From Teratosphaeria epicoccoides (Eukaryota; Ascomycota; Dothideomycetes; Mycosphaerellales; Teratosphaeriaceae), in contig JADDMT010000172.1 in the NCBI GenBank assembly GCA_021401465.1, forward strand, positions 1 to 50,464: a stretch of DNA of 50,464 bases, given 5' to 3'. The position numbers and the translations under genes are program-made. The notes under the pieces were generated by a model. It saw only the letters and a program-made list of their open reading frames with translations, made no database searches and was not told where the DNA came from. Positions 10,446 through 22,270 of this stretch are shown one piece after another (within the stretch, counting starts at the first letter, position 1; each line of letters starts with the position of its first letter).

Positions 10446-12207
10446 CATTTGCCCTTTCGCTATTATGGCCCTTACTCCCTCTGTTAGTGTCCGCTTACAC
10501 ATCCGCTACATGCTTGCGAACGCCTACTATTAATGACATTAAGGCCTAGCTTGATCCTCGTGTTAGGCTAACACTACGCTAACCTAATAATTGCGTACGA
10601 CCTAGTAGAAGTTAGTACAAGCCCTCTCGACGATGTCTCCTACGTACTATTCTCGCGTAGCGCCTTTCGCCTCCGCAAGTCCTCGTATTCCCTTTCTAAG
10701 CCTGTCATGCCGCGATCCTTCTTGATAGCTAGCGCTGCCTACACTAGTAATGCTGTCTTGCCTTCGTCCTCCCCCCCTAATATACGTGCTATAATAGTCG
10801 CTATGATAACCTCCTGTCTGTTAGCATAGAGCTCTTCCTAATACTTCTTCTTCCTCTCGAAGATATCATAGATATCGACACTGCTAACTAGAACCTATCT
10901 CGTCTTGCTAGCCTTCGTCTTAAACTCCGAAGGGCTATTTCTGATCTAGGCTAGTAGGTATGTAATAGTAGCACATACGCTGTTTAACATGAAAGCGTTT
11001 ACCTCGCGTAACTCTAAAGGATTCCATTCTAGTTTCTAATTAAATTAGAAGAACGCCTTCTTCATACAAAAGATCACGAGCGGGCTTAGAAACCTCTAGT
11101 CCTGTGACATGTTAGCGCTTTCGACGACATCTAAGCCTTCTCTCCTTACCTCTTCTTTGTTCTCGCATTTGAATCTGCTTTCTATTAACATGTCTACAGC
11201 CTAGTCCTTTAAACCCTGCTTATCGTCTACCTTGCTAGACTATGCGAGTATAGCTTCTCTGACCCTATTCGTGTAGTTATTATGACACTAACGTAACCTC
11301 TGCCTTATCTACGCCCCTAACATTAGCACCTCCTTATAGGACCTACGTAGGTACTTATAGTATCTAAATCTACGTCGTCTAGCCTCGAGCTAACTCGACC
11401 TTTCATCCCTAGCATACTACGCGCTACGAGCTACTAGTCCATTACAATATGCTTACAACTCGGCTAGTAAGTAGGAGCTGTAGGGTATAGCACAGAAATG
11501 CCCTTCCGGCCTTATGAAGTGTCTATCTACGAGAGTTCTTAGACTTTAACGAGCAAAGGCTCGATTAACTTGTCTTTATGCATAGGAGGGCTACTACGTA
11601 TATCTTCGCTGCTAGAGTAGTCGTATCCTTAGTCAGAGTTTGTAGTCTGGCTACTATTATAGCCTTAACGGCTACTCGACTAGCTCCTAGACTAACTTTG
11701 ACTACTACTATTACCCTAGCGGCTACGAGACTCGCTGTTACGGTAGTTTTAACTGCTGCTGTCGCTCCCGTGATTAGTAGGTCAGCTATTATAATAGCCT
11801 TGACAGATGCTTAGCTACTATGTCTTTACCTTGTTACTCTTAGGTTTGCTTCTATCTCGTCGCGCGTCGCGAGACAATAACCGAGGCCTCTTGTATAGCT
11901 AATTCCGCCTTAGCGGTAAGGATGACCGCTTATGCATCTAGTCTCTTCGTGACTAGTACGTCGTCGTCTGTATACATGTTAGCATAGCTGCTATCTACAG
12001 GTAGCTTCTTACATTAGTCGCCTTTATGTAGGCTTTAGGCACTGTAAAATCCTAATGCTCCTAGTTAGCTATCTCCTCGTTTCTGTTGTCTACACTATTG
12101 CTATTATTGCTTAGCAGGTCTTCTAAATTATTCGCTAGATTGTAATTCGAACTGCCGCCAGATGACGCAGAACGTGAACTCTGTTGTCTGTCTTTCTTCA
12201 AAGGCAT
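9871..12207 (-). pseudogene. Gln-rich, Ser-rich ORF of the DNA-transposon region
   Basis: The minus-strand frame opens at 12207 (MPLKKDRQQSSRSASSGGSS) and runs for about 780 codons with only TAG/TAA/TGA interruptions and at least one single-base frameshift. Order of parts: basic Ser-rich start; low-complexity Ser/Asn/Tyr stretch (about 11580-11830); a helix (LEREYEDLRRRKALREN, near 10650); and a Gln-rich likely coiled coil (for example LLLTRQK and QLMIIAIEHEAQLQRTK) at about 9880-10310. The last part is repeated in the right arm (27672-28107), where it is in one clean frame. Both copies end at a perfect GTAAGT, suggesting a 5' splice site and a further exon at about 9420-9650. Family not recognised; a DNA-binding or structural accessory protein is possible (inference). 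Confidence 0.45.
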
Positions 12208-12600
12208 AATCAAAGAAGGACGCGACTTAAAGGATTAGCAGGGAATAGAGGGTAGTATATCCTTCTTAGTCGTGTAGGTCTAGTAGCATATTAGAAAAGG
12301 ATAATATCTATAGCATGTAAATATGCACATACTACGAGTTACTATCTAATGTAGCTACGTAGTATCTATTAATGCAGAAGAAAGAGAGGACGCAATGTTT
12401 ATAGTATCTTGTGACGCGTAAGCATCATCTAAATTTAGCTACCCCTAAAACTGCGCTTCCTTATTAGCCGGCAGTACTTTTAGCTTGCTAGCAGTATAGT
12501 ATTAAAATACCGCTAGTAGAACTAGCCTTGGTTAGCATTAATTCTTCATTGATAGCTAGTATAGGTACTACAAAACATCCGCGCTATATAGCATGTCTAC
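12208..12600. other. Spacer between divergent ORFs
   Basis: This stretch separates the minus-strand Gln-rich ORF from the plus-strand helicase-like region, so it is a candidate divergent promoter. I see no TATA box, tRNA or repeat that I can support in it. Confidence 0.3.
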
Positions 12601-14760
12601 CTATACAACATAGCTAGACTGCTACTACTACGAAGCGCCCGCTAAAAGCACTAGTCGCGTGTAAAACACATCGATAGGTACACTAGCATTCTACGCGATC
12701 TATACACTAAAAGCCGAGTTAATAGTCCTTAGTCGATATACTAGACACGAGTAGCAGTGTACCTATTAAGAGCCTAACCTATTCTCTAGTCTCTACCTGA
12801 CGATCCTACACCCTATACACACTGTTAGTAGTCTCTAGAGTAGTGTAGACAATCCCTTAGGCTAGCTAACACCTATCCCTAGCTGTAGCATCTTAGACAT
12901 TAACTAGCGTAAGATCCGCGTACAAGACTATCTTCTTGATTAATAGGACTAGTATAACGACTATCTGCGTCAATATTAACGTAGGTACGCCGACCTTATC
13001 TCTACTGACAACGAGTCGAGCCCTATATACATACTCTAACCTACGGCAGTTAAAGCGCCCGCATGTGCTCGCGCGCCTGTAGATGCCTACACGTAGTCCC
13101 CTATCGAGACAGAGCCTGAAAGCGTAGTCGAAGTAGGCACGCCTATAGTCTCTGTCGCAGAGTTCCGACATCTTGCTTTAAGAGTACTCATGCTAGAAGG
13201 TCTAGTGACAAGCCTGCGCGCTTACAACTTAGTACCTAGTAGAGGGTAACTATAAGATATAAGCCTAAGTAGTGTTACATTAGAGGTAGTTACTCTGTAG
13301 TAGATCTTGCGTATATAGTAGTAAGATTCGTTCTGCATGTAAGAGAATATCTTGTACGTATTATTCTAAAGGCCTTTGAGCCGCATTTAAACTATAACAG
13401 CCATACTACTTTCGTGCTAACCCTAGGTAATTGTCGACTTCTAGACTGTCCGCTACTAATAGTTTGACAATATCTTGTATAGTAGATGCCGAAAACTAAC
13501 CTTACCTACTTGTGTCTGTAACGCCTCTACTATTACTAGGAATTTAAGTTGCAATTCCCTGCTACTACTAAAGAAGGCGCTTGTTTCCTAGAACATGCAC
13601 TCCTTCGCTACTATTAACCGCGTAACTTGGCCAAGTAGGCTAAGCTGCTCCATCCGTTCTTCTAACGTAGCATACAGGCGTAGGTAATTATTATGTCAAA
13701 GTATAAGGCCCGCTTCAATCGTGCCTATACTCTGCTACTATAGCGCCTTAGGTTTGTAAATTATGCCGCGCTAGGTCTTAGAGGTTCTTGTCAAGGAAAC
13801 ACGCATACTCATCATTTAGGCTATGCTTGTATTATGTCTGTTTAAATTACAGATGTTAGGATTACTCGAAACACGCGTTGTTTATACTCGTTAGTCTCTT
13901 AGCTAACTTCAGATAAAAGATGCGGCGGACCCTTCCGCGCTTTTTACACCTTACTGCTATAGCCGTAGCTGTCGTATATGCGACGCCGCATTATCTATCT
14001 TCTAGTCCGCTACGACACTATCTGTAGCAGGCATGATCTAGATGCTAGGGTCCTAATGATTATAGCACTTAAGACACGCATATAGGAACAGGATACTCGA
14101 GCCTATGTGCGCAAGGCAACCGTTTCCTTGCCTAACATGTACTAACTTTAACTAGTATCTCTAGTAGGCAGTAGAGAATACTTACATCCTAGGTATATTT
14201 AACAAGATAGCTAGGTTCATCAGGCTAGATTGCGGGTTAAAAGATAAGGCCATGATTGTAGAGAACTTCATGACTACTAATCCTATTGTTAAAGGCTACT
14301 AAGACGACCCTTAGTTGCTTATATTGACTATGAACAAGATTAAGAGTAGCGTAACTCTTGCACCTACTAACGCTATCATGATACTAGATAACAACTTTAA
14401 ACAGTAGTTAACTATGCAAGCCTATAGCAGGGCTAGTCGCACTAGATTAATGTAGTTAGCGTAATTCACAGAGGCAATAAGATTTTACTAGGTTGTACTA
14501 TAGAGCTAATTCGGAGAATAGACTATAAACTGTTAGCAGACTAGTGACGACTTCATTAATATCATGCGCAAGGATTAGGGCGAGTAGAGAGGCATAGGGT
14601 TATGCGGGCTACGTAGGCTAGCATAAGATAACAGATTAATTAGGATTTAACTGCAATCTTGTAATAGAGTAATGCTAGTAGTCATGCGTAAGCGGTATCG
14701 TTTTAGATAGCGACTATACAAGCGCCTCATCTGATAGAGTATATGCATAACACTAATCAT
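12600..14760 (+). pseudogene. SNF2-type helicase-like ORF (degenerate)
   Basis: Plus-strand frames are open apart from TAG/TAA across most of this stretch, with frame changes. The recognisable part is the C-terminal helicase lobe at about 14185-14640: FIRLDCGLKDKAMIVENFM resembles the SNF2 (R)LDG(S)...F region, and further on SVTLAPTNAIMILDNN followed by QAYSRASRTRL resembles motifs Va and VI (G-x-x-L-x-x-A-N ... Q-A-x-x-R-A-x-R). Upstream segments (for example 12890-13230 and 13560-14150) are open but not recognised, and I could not find the P-loop or DEAH box. SNF2 proteins use ATP to move along DNA and remodel chromatin. It lies in the same orientation as the transposase downstream. It may contain introns. 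Confidence 0.45.
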
Positions 14761-15471
14761 CTCGTCTGTTTGTATGTACTTGACAACTACTAAATGCTAG
14801 TAGTATACTAGTAGTACGTCTACTGCTACTACGTTAAGGTCTAACCTATAGATCGCTACTACATGTTTTAAACCCTTACAATCGACAGACAACAACTGCT
14901 AGTAGTATACTAGCAGCACTCCTACTATGTCTACGCTACACATCTAAGCCGCTAGTAATAGAGGATATAACTCCGTGTATATGAATACTATACACTTTAG
15001 ATTTATATATGAAACTACTCGAAATTTAGGATTCCTAGCTAAAATAGCGCTCGTACTGCCTACGATTAACAGAATGAGTTAGCTAATAATAACTGCTGCT
15101 AGTATACTACTAGCACATTCATTTTCGTCTACTCTAGGCCCTCCTTTACTACTACACTCTAATAAAACTCGATTCTTCTATTAACCTAAACACTAAACCT
15201 ACCTACGCACAGCTAGCTAACATGATAAACCGTCTGAGCGGCAATTAGCTACCTGCGCGGCACGCGTACCTTTACAGGGGTCAGGTATTTATGGTAATTA
15301 ACGCGTCTATAAGCGCTATAGCCTTTATAACATACTACGTCGATAATGGCTTCATAGCGTATACTATACTATACAGGCTATAGCAAGGCATTAAAAGGTC
15401 ATAGTAGTTATGCCTAGCATGTTCCTACCTACATAGCGGCGAAGTTTTAGCACTTCATTAATCAGAGCACT
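14761..15471. promoter_or_regulatory. Intergenic region with three 24-bp palindromes
   Basis: Between the helicase-like ORF and the transposase lie three near-perfect 24-bp palindromes centred on GTATAC or its mutated form, at 14794-14817, 14896-14919 and 15093-15116 (half-site GTGCTGCTAGTAT). The same motif occurs at both outer ends of this element and downstream of the transposase. They are candidate transposase or repressor binding sites (inference). Confidence 0.45.
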
Positions 15472-18400
15472 ATGGATCTTAGACCTAACAAGAAATATGC
15501 GTCAGATTTGAACATCTCCTTAGACTCGAACAACAGAGTCGAAACTTAATTAGCAGAAAATGTCCTTGCCTACAAGGAGGGGACATTAGTCGACGACGCT
15601 ATAGGAGTAGATAGGCAGTATATTGCAAACGAGGAACTAGTCATAGTCGTCGAACCTGTGTTTAATGAGGCTTACATGCAAGAGAAGGAGATAGTAGCGA
15701 CAGCTAGGGCAATCGACGATAATAGTAATAACATCGACGCGCTTAGTCTCTATGACGACCTAGTAGTATTCACAAGAGACGCCACATCTCTAGATAGACA
15801 ATATGGAGACACGAATAGTAGCTAAGCAGGTAGGCTACATGGCATCACGAGCGAGCACAGCTCGGCTTCAATCTATATGCGTACGAGTAGGCTGTTATCT
15901 GCTAGATGTAAGTAACTATACAAGCAGACACCTTTTAGCGGAGGTAGGCTCATAGTAGGCAGGCTAATCAAAGTGTACGTTAAGCCGCAATCCTACTAAG
16001 TTAGTAATAACCTTGACTAGGTCTAACGAACAGACAGATAAGGAACTTAACGAATAGGGCTATACCTTCTTCTAAAGTAATGCAGATGTAGCATTCGCAT
16101 ACTAGCTCTTATACGAAGGCATTTCGAGTAACGCTATCGATCGGTTATTCAAGAATCCCCGGCTACAGAAGATCTACGAACTACTTAGCTTTTAGTTAGG
16201 CGTAGAGCTTAAGGACAAGATCTAAGAAGTAAGTGCCTACTAACTACTATTCATTGCAAAGTAGAGTATTACAAACATCGAATTAGAATCTCTACAGTCG
16301 ACCTCTAGTGTCAAGACGGTGCCTCTAAGGCACTAGAAAGTCGAAGACGTTATGCGCTTTCTTATAGGGTACAAGGGTTTCAGGAATGATCTTATGTATG
16401 CGCCTTATTACCTCGAGACTCTAGATAACCCGCCTAGGCGGATCTATTAGGATATGGCCTCTGTAGACTAGTAGTAGGACAAACAGAAAGAGCTTAGAAT
16501 AGACGGAGCAATAATTGTGCCACTAATTCTTGCTAGTAACAAGACACAGGTTACTAATTATCAAGGTAACCTGATCGCATAGCTAGTGTACTTGACAATT
16601 AGCAACCTGCCTAGATCGGTTTGTAACTCTAACTATCGACTAGGCAGCGTGCTCCTAGCGATGCTACTAGTAGTCAAAGGCGGAAAAGGAAGCATTAGGG
16701 ACGAGCTATACTATTACTACATGAAGACAATGTTCGACCCTATTACTAAGCTCGCTACAGGTAAGGGCCTTAACGTCTTGTATGCGGATAGCGAGACATA
16801 GCAATGTTTCCTAAATATCGCGGTATACGCGAGCGACTACTAAGAACAGGTAATAATTACAGGCATGAAGAATAACCGCTACTACATAATATGTATAATC
16901 GATCTAGAAAAATGCGAAGACCTCGAAGCGGTTACGCTATAGCAGACATATAAGGACACGTAAATACAAATCATGCTCTAGCGAGTAGCAAAGAAGGACT
17001 AGGGTAGCTACGTACACGACCTACTAAACTTCGCATTTAGGCACCCTAGCCTAAATATCTACAAGACACTAATAGTAGACGTGCTCTACTAACTCTTTAA
17101 GGGTGTATTAATGTACGTCATAGATTAGACGCGAGATTTGCTTAAGAGTTAACTGCCTCTGTCTTTAAAGCAAGCTAGAGCGGCACTCCTACAAGCTAAG
17201 GGTTAGCATAAAGTAGCAAGAAAGAGTAATAAAGGCAAGACTATTATAGATCATTAACTAGATGTTATTATCGACTGTTGTTTCGCGGTAGTGCCTACAT
17301 TTAGGAACCTCTAGGTGTTTAGCCAGATGTCTGTAGTAAGCTAATAGACAGGCTAGGAACAGAAGAGTATGCTACGACAGTTACTCCTAGTCTTCATGCT
17401 ACTGTTAGAAGAGGCTAAGGCACATAGCGCTATCTAGTTCTTACGGGTAATAGTAGACTTCTCTTAGTTAGCGTAATATCCTTCACATAATAGCGAAACG
17501 CTCCGGTCTATAGTCCTTGCCCTATTCTAATATAACTAGTATAAAGAAGAGTTTAGGGAGTACCGCATAAGCAAAGGAGAGCTAAGAAAGAAGAAAGTGT
17601 AGACAGAGCGAGTAGAGGAGCCTAAGACAGTAGACAATGTGTGTAAACTGTAAGGGCACTTCAATTTTCCTAAGTTTTATGCCCTTACATACTACGTAGA
17701 CATAATACGGCTCTTTAGCAACGCGCTAGACCTCGATACTAGCTACTTCGAACACAAGCATGTCGAATACGTTAAGAAGCTATTTAAATTAACTAACAAG
17801 AAGAATAGATAGGAGGACTAAATTATAGAGTACTTCTAGCGAAAGATTACTATGCTTACATTCTTTGATACTAGCCTAACGTTCTAGCAGTAGACTAAGG
17901 CTAAACGTCAAGAGGCTCGGGAGCGTGAAGTGCCTTAACCGACAGAGTAGAAGGATGTCGAAGCCTTCCTTAGCTAGCGAAGGCTAAGATCTAGCTAATC
18001 GTTACTAGGTAGAGACATATAGAGGACAGTTAGTAATGTAGTAGCACACATGTGGCTAGAGGTAGGGCCTTACTTCTGTCATGCTACTACAGTGTTTGTC
18101 AGAGAGTACTAGGCGTCGTCTAATACAACATTGACATTAAATACAATGCGCCTTAATCCTAACAGGATCGAGAGAAGACCGGATTAAGTCGACAATTTAG
18201 AGGTATCTTTCTATGCTAGTGTATAGTGCTAGAAGATGCATCATAAGGATCCTAACAATCTATCTGTAACTAAGCTAGACGTCGTTAGATATACACTAAA
18301 CTAGCAAGGAATCCAGGACAATCGCCGTAACGACTAGCTCTAGGTCTAGGAGTACGAAGTGCCGCTAGTTACAGACGAGACTACTAGCGTTAATAGACAA

Positions 18401-18973
18401 ATCGACCTAGTAGTTACCTTCGAGGGCTAGCTGCCTACTCGCCTGTTATATGTCGTAACCTTCTAAGACAAGAAATCGCGCGTCATAGTAGACGGCTATA
18501 ACTACATAATACTAGCACATAATAAACGTCTAACCTACACAGGTGTGTTCGTAGACCTGTTCTAGCCGAAGGATCTAGCTAGAAGAGCAGACGATGTTCA
18601 TGGCATGATAGTAATCACAGCAATGCGTTCTAGCCTACAGGAAGGTACTCTACAAGGTCGCCGCATCTACAGGCTTACTAGCGTCTACTATAGCATCTAC
18701 GTTATACCGACAGACAAATATGACACCTCCGGCTAATGTGACATGTACATTAATAACACTGCTAACTTTAAGACCTATAACTTCATATATAATGCAGACT
18801 AGGAGGAACAAGAGTCTAGGGTAGCAACTAAACACAAGCTACATTGCCTAAATATAGCTAAGGAGCGCGATATTGCGGCTACTAGTAAGGAAGGGCCGCT
18901 ATCGCTTAAGCGTGGCGTCGCTAGTAGCTCTACTTAGGACTAATTAAGGAGAAACAAACGTAAACGATTATGA
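15472..18973 (+). pseudogene. Plavaka-type transposase (CACTA/KDZP-related), degenerate
   Basis: The frame opens near ATG 15472 (MDLRPNKKYASDLNISLDS), shifts by one base or passes an intron near 16000, and then stays in one frame to TGA 18971, about 1160 codons in all. Recognisable blocks: DNPPRRIY-x-DM (about 16424-16465); GAIIVPLILASNKTQ with YLTISNLPRSV (16507-16620), the conserved Plavaka core where an Asp is usual and Asn is read here; YADSET followed by FLNIAVYASDY and QVIITGMKN (about 16785-16875). The C-terminus is basic (RRNKRKR), a likely nuclear signal. Plavaka proteins are DDE-type cut-and-paste transposases best known from basidiomycetes. Stops are TAG/TAA. No CACTA-type terminus could be assigned with confidence. 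Confidence 0.65.
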
Positions 18974-19227
18974 CATACATAACGAATACTATACTAGTAA
19001 GCTTAATGAAAGTAGCATGCTACAAGCCGTAGCGTAAGCAATACTTCTGTAACTAGCGCTACTAGGTTAACTAACTAGAAGAATAAGAGCGAGGGTCAGG
19101 ATGCCAGATGTATACAAGAAGTAGTCGAGGGTACTAGAAGCATACTACTAGCAGGTTAAATGCTAGCCCTAGACCTGCGGACGTTATGATAAAACTACTA
19201 GTAGTAAATCACAAGAGACGCCTTAAA
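18974..19227. other. 3' flank of transposase ORF
   Basis: Non-coding. It contains one copy of the palindrome at about 19131-19153 and a shorter half-copy (actactagtagt) near 19194. Nothing else recognisable. Confidence 0.35.
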
Positions 19228-19464
19228 GTGCTACAGGTATACTACTAGCACTTTTAATCGCGGCTAGGTTAAGTGTGCTATTACCCTATCTCGCGGAGAT
19301 ACTAGCGGCAGATAGAAGGAGATGCTATAGGTATACCGCTAGCACCTTTAGTCGCGGCTAGGTCGAGTGTACTATTACCCTATCTCGCGGATCTAGTAAC
19401 AGCAGGTAGAGTAAGGTACTATAGGTATACTGCTAGCACTTTCAAACGCGGCTAGGGTAGATAG
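19228..19464 (+). repeat. 94-bp tandem repeat, 2.5 units, each led by the palindrome
   Basis: Units start at 19228, 19322 and 19416, exactly 94 bp apart. Each opens with the 24-bp palindrome (centre GGTATAC) and continues with a conserved block (cgcggctagg ... ccctatctcgcgg); the third unit is cut short. Tandem sites of this kind just beyond a transposase gene look like a subterminal binding array of the transposon. Confidence 0.6.
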
Positions 19465-19531
19465 TTTATGCGGTCTGTCGCTAGCTCTAGCCTTAACTAA
19501 TAGAGCGCATGGCATCGATAAATCTCATGAA

Positions 19532-19680
19532 GACTAGGATGACAAGTTACTATCTAAGAAGGCTAAGTGTAAATCTAGTCAGCCGCTTAGCACCTTCTTA
19601 GATCGTAGCAAAATGTGCTAGACGGCTAACCGGAGTTGCCCTTAGCCTTCTTAGATAGTGACTTGTCCTCCTAGTCTTTG
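19532..19680. repeat. Long inverted repeat (hairpin 1)
   Basis: The arm beginning gactaggatgacaag at 19532 pairs with cttgtcctcctagtc ending near 19677. The stem is about 55 bp or more with a short loop. It is closely related in sequence to the hairpin that follows. No coding capacity. Confidence 0.6.
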
Positions 19681-19692
19681 TCAGATTCATGT

Positions 19693-19924
19693 AGCAGATC
19701 CTCTAGCCCTGCCTTGATTCTAATGAATCCGACAAAGACTAGGAGGACAAGCTACTATCTAAGAAGGCTAAGTGCAACTCTAGTTAGCTACTTAGCACCC
19801 TGTTAGATCGTGGCAAAATGTGCTAAACGGCTGACTAGAGTTGCCCTTAGCCTTCTTGATAGTAACTTGTCCTCCTAGTCTTCGTCAGATTCATTAGAAT
19901 CGAGGCGGGGCTAGAGGATCTGCT
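19693..19924. repeat. Long inverted repeat (hairpin 2, about 232 bp)
   Basis: The outer arms (gcagatcctctagccc at 19693 and ggggctagaggatctgc ending 19923) enclose inner arms (gacaaagactaggagg ... cctcctagtcttcgtc) that match hairpin 1. The stem is close to 100 bp with few mismatches. This could be a foldback element or the template of a hairpin RNA; nothing in the sequence decides between these. Confidence 0.6.
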
Positions 19925-20039
19925 ATATAGTCGTAATCTATAGTAATAGATAGACGTTATGCTAATGTCATGCTATTTGCAACCTACGCCTCTACCGCTA
20001 GGGCGAGGTACACTAGACCTAGGGCATCTAGTATTAGCG

Positions 20040-20240
20040 GCATCCCTTCTACTACTGCTTTAGTTTAAGGAGTATACCTTTATAGTAAGGTTAATATGCT
20101 TAGTCTCTACGAGGGCCTAATAGACTACGAAGTGTAGCCCGAGGACGTTAATATCTTACCTGCAATTTCATAAGATGCTAAGAAGAGCAAGATCCTTGTA
20201 GATACTTAGTAAGTTCTCAAGAAAGTCATGAATTGCCGCC
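20040..20240 (+). other. Short open segment, unidentified
   Basis: A plus-strand frame reads SKVNMLSLYEGLIDYEV and later ILPAIS and KKSKILVDT with TAG at Gln-like positions, then loses coding character near 20240. I recognise nothing in it; it may be a relic of a gag or of another element. Confidence 0.25.
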
Positions 20241-20339
20241 TACTACGGCCGCAAGCAGGTCTTCTACCTATGTGCATAACTACTTATTAGTCATGCCGCA
20301 GGATTAGTAGTTAGTGCTACTAGCCGAAAGTCTCTTATC

Positions 20340-21480
20340 GCATGCACATCTCTCTGCTAGCTAGCGTCTAGGCAGCTAGCTAGCTTATCTACCTCGTACA
20401 TTTACTGCTCTTTCTGTAGAGCCTTCGCTACCTGTCGTTCTAGCGCACGTCTCTCTATGCGCGACTATTCCCGTTTGACTTGATCGAGAGGTATCGTAGC
20501 TATGGGCTTAATGAGGAGAGTGTATAAGAGCTCGACCTAGAAACCCCTCTACCTAGGAGTAGTACTACTAATCTTGCTATTAAGCTATTTACGCCGCGCT
20601 ATGTCGACTTTGACCTCTAACGCCGCGGTTAAATAGCTAACACAGGTTCTTACTTGCTTGACAAATAAGCCGTACAGAGCAGTTAACTAATCTGTTAGCT
20701 AGTAGGTTAGAAAGTCTATGTAGAGGGACACCTTACTTGCTATACTAGGCTTAGCGAAGAAAGCAAGCATAGATCTCCGCGTCCTCGCTAATTCGTCCTA
20801 GCTAGCGATTATAGTATACTACGTAATTAGACAGTTAAAGCTAGGACCTAGTAGGGTAGGGTACTAAACATTCTAAATACGCGATAGCAATAAGGCCTAG
20901 TCTCTTATAGTGTACTCTTAATAGGCCATAGAAGTAGCCTCGCTTAGTTAGTGCAAAAGTAGCTGCTAGCTAGGAGCAGGCTCCTTCTAATCTAAGATTA
21001 GCTAGCTGTTATTACTAACTAGCTTGCGTAGCTAGCGGATTAGCCCTAAATAGACCTGTAGCTCGAATATCTCTAGCATACCCTTTACAAATACTATCTA
21101 AAAGCCGTTAGGGCATCTAGTAGCCTGCTTGATGCAGGCTGTAGGGGTACGACCGAGCCTCGCCTAGATGAAGCACTACGAGTCTACGCTTCCCTAGTAG
21201 TCCTGCATAGTACTAGAGATTAGTTAGTAACAGTATTGCCTCTAAGGCCTAGCTATAACACATACTACTAGCTCTTACCTAGCATCTTAGCACAGAAGTC
21301 TAGGAAGTATACACTATCTAGCGTAGCTAGCTTTGCACTCGCTAGGAGGCTAATCAGGCTACTACCGCATGTAACGTCAAGCACCTTGTCCCTAGCTCGA
21401 TGCTCTACCTAAGGGGCGTAGTTAACAGAGCGTCTAGACACTAGGTTAAGGGGTATCCCTACGCCCTAGCTACACCCCTA
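20340..21480 (-). pseudogene. Minus-strand relic with methyltransferase-like motif
   Basis: Near its 5' end (about 21250-21460) one frame reads RRSVNYAP and then DKVLDVTCGSSLISLLASAK followed by FLDFCAKMLGKS. This fits motif I of class I SAM-dependent methyltransferases (VLDxxCG(S/T)G) and the post-I D-x-S-x-x-ML pattern seen in UbiE-like enzymes; the last motif-I Gly is Ser. Further down (20340-20960) another minus-strand frame is open and charged (for example RIERRALERQVAKAL). I cannot tell whether the two parts belong to one gene. If real, this is a captured host-type enzyme gene among transposons, now dead. Confidence 0.35.
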
Positions 21481-22265
21481 GCCTAGATTAACGCTACTTA
21501 AGTGTCGCTATTACTAGAAGACAATAGGATTAAAGAGGACCCTAGGAAGAAATACTCAGGAAAAGATTAACTCCCGCTTAGAGTTAGGAAGCAGGAGTAA
21601 CAGAAGCATTAGTAGAAGGATAGGAGAGAGTTAAGGGATCCATGGATAGGAACCTGATTTATACTAATGTAGTCCTTGCAAATAATACTAGGACATTAGC
21701 TCTTATTAACGAAGGGTACTAGTACTACGCTATAATTAACAGAGACCTAGCGAAAGGCCTTAGCTTAAGCTTAATAAGCAAAGAGTCACGAATAGTAAGG
21801 GACGTAACAGTGTTAATACGAGACTCTGTAGTAGAAGGAGTAGTCGCCTTCTAGATAGAAATTAAAGGGTTCTAGCAACTAGTGTATGCATATGTAGTAA
21901 AGGACCTCGCCTTCCCCCTAATCCTAGGGAACCCCTAGAAGGCTCATAATAAAGTGCGGACTATGCCAGAAAAGCGCTAGTACTAGCATAGGAGAGCGGG
22001 ACAGTAGATAGACAAGAGGCGGAACTACTAAGAATACAAGGACTATAGGGACTTTACCTAGGTATGCGCATCTGTAATAGCAGATGTTAAAGAGGCCTTA
22101 AAAACGAAAGAATACCTGACACTTAACAAGTTAAGAAAGGTACTCCCTCTAGAGCTCTAACACATAGCTCTACTATTTAGCTACAAGGAAGCGGAGAAAT
22201 TAGCGCTATACTGCCCTAGTATTAACTACTACATTAAACTCCACAAAGGACTAGACAGATCCTAA
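21480..22265 (+). pseudogene. Protease region of chromovirus family 3 pol
   Basis: The frame includes MDRNLIYTNVVLANNTRTL (from 21642), then LALINEGY where retropepsins have a D-(S/T)-G motif, and PLILGNP (about 21915), the typical end of a retropepsin fold. The catalytic Asp is read as Asn (GAC to AAC), consistent with the mutation pattern. The segment ends with YYIKLHKGLDRS before the TRIM insertion; the chain resumes at 22977. Confidence 0.6.
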
Positions 22266-22270
22266 CTAGC

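Noticed and set aside
11578..11814. 78-codon plus-strand ORF rich in Thr/Ala/Val
   Set aside because: It is the complement of the low-complexity Ser/Tyr stretch of the minus-strand Gln-rich ORF, so a shadow frame.
14761..15120. CRISPR-like array of tagtagtatactag repeats
   Set aside because: Spacing is irregular, the motif is itself a palindrome, and the context is a eukaryotic transposon; no cas genes.
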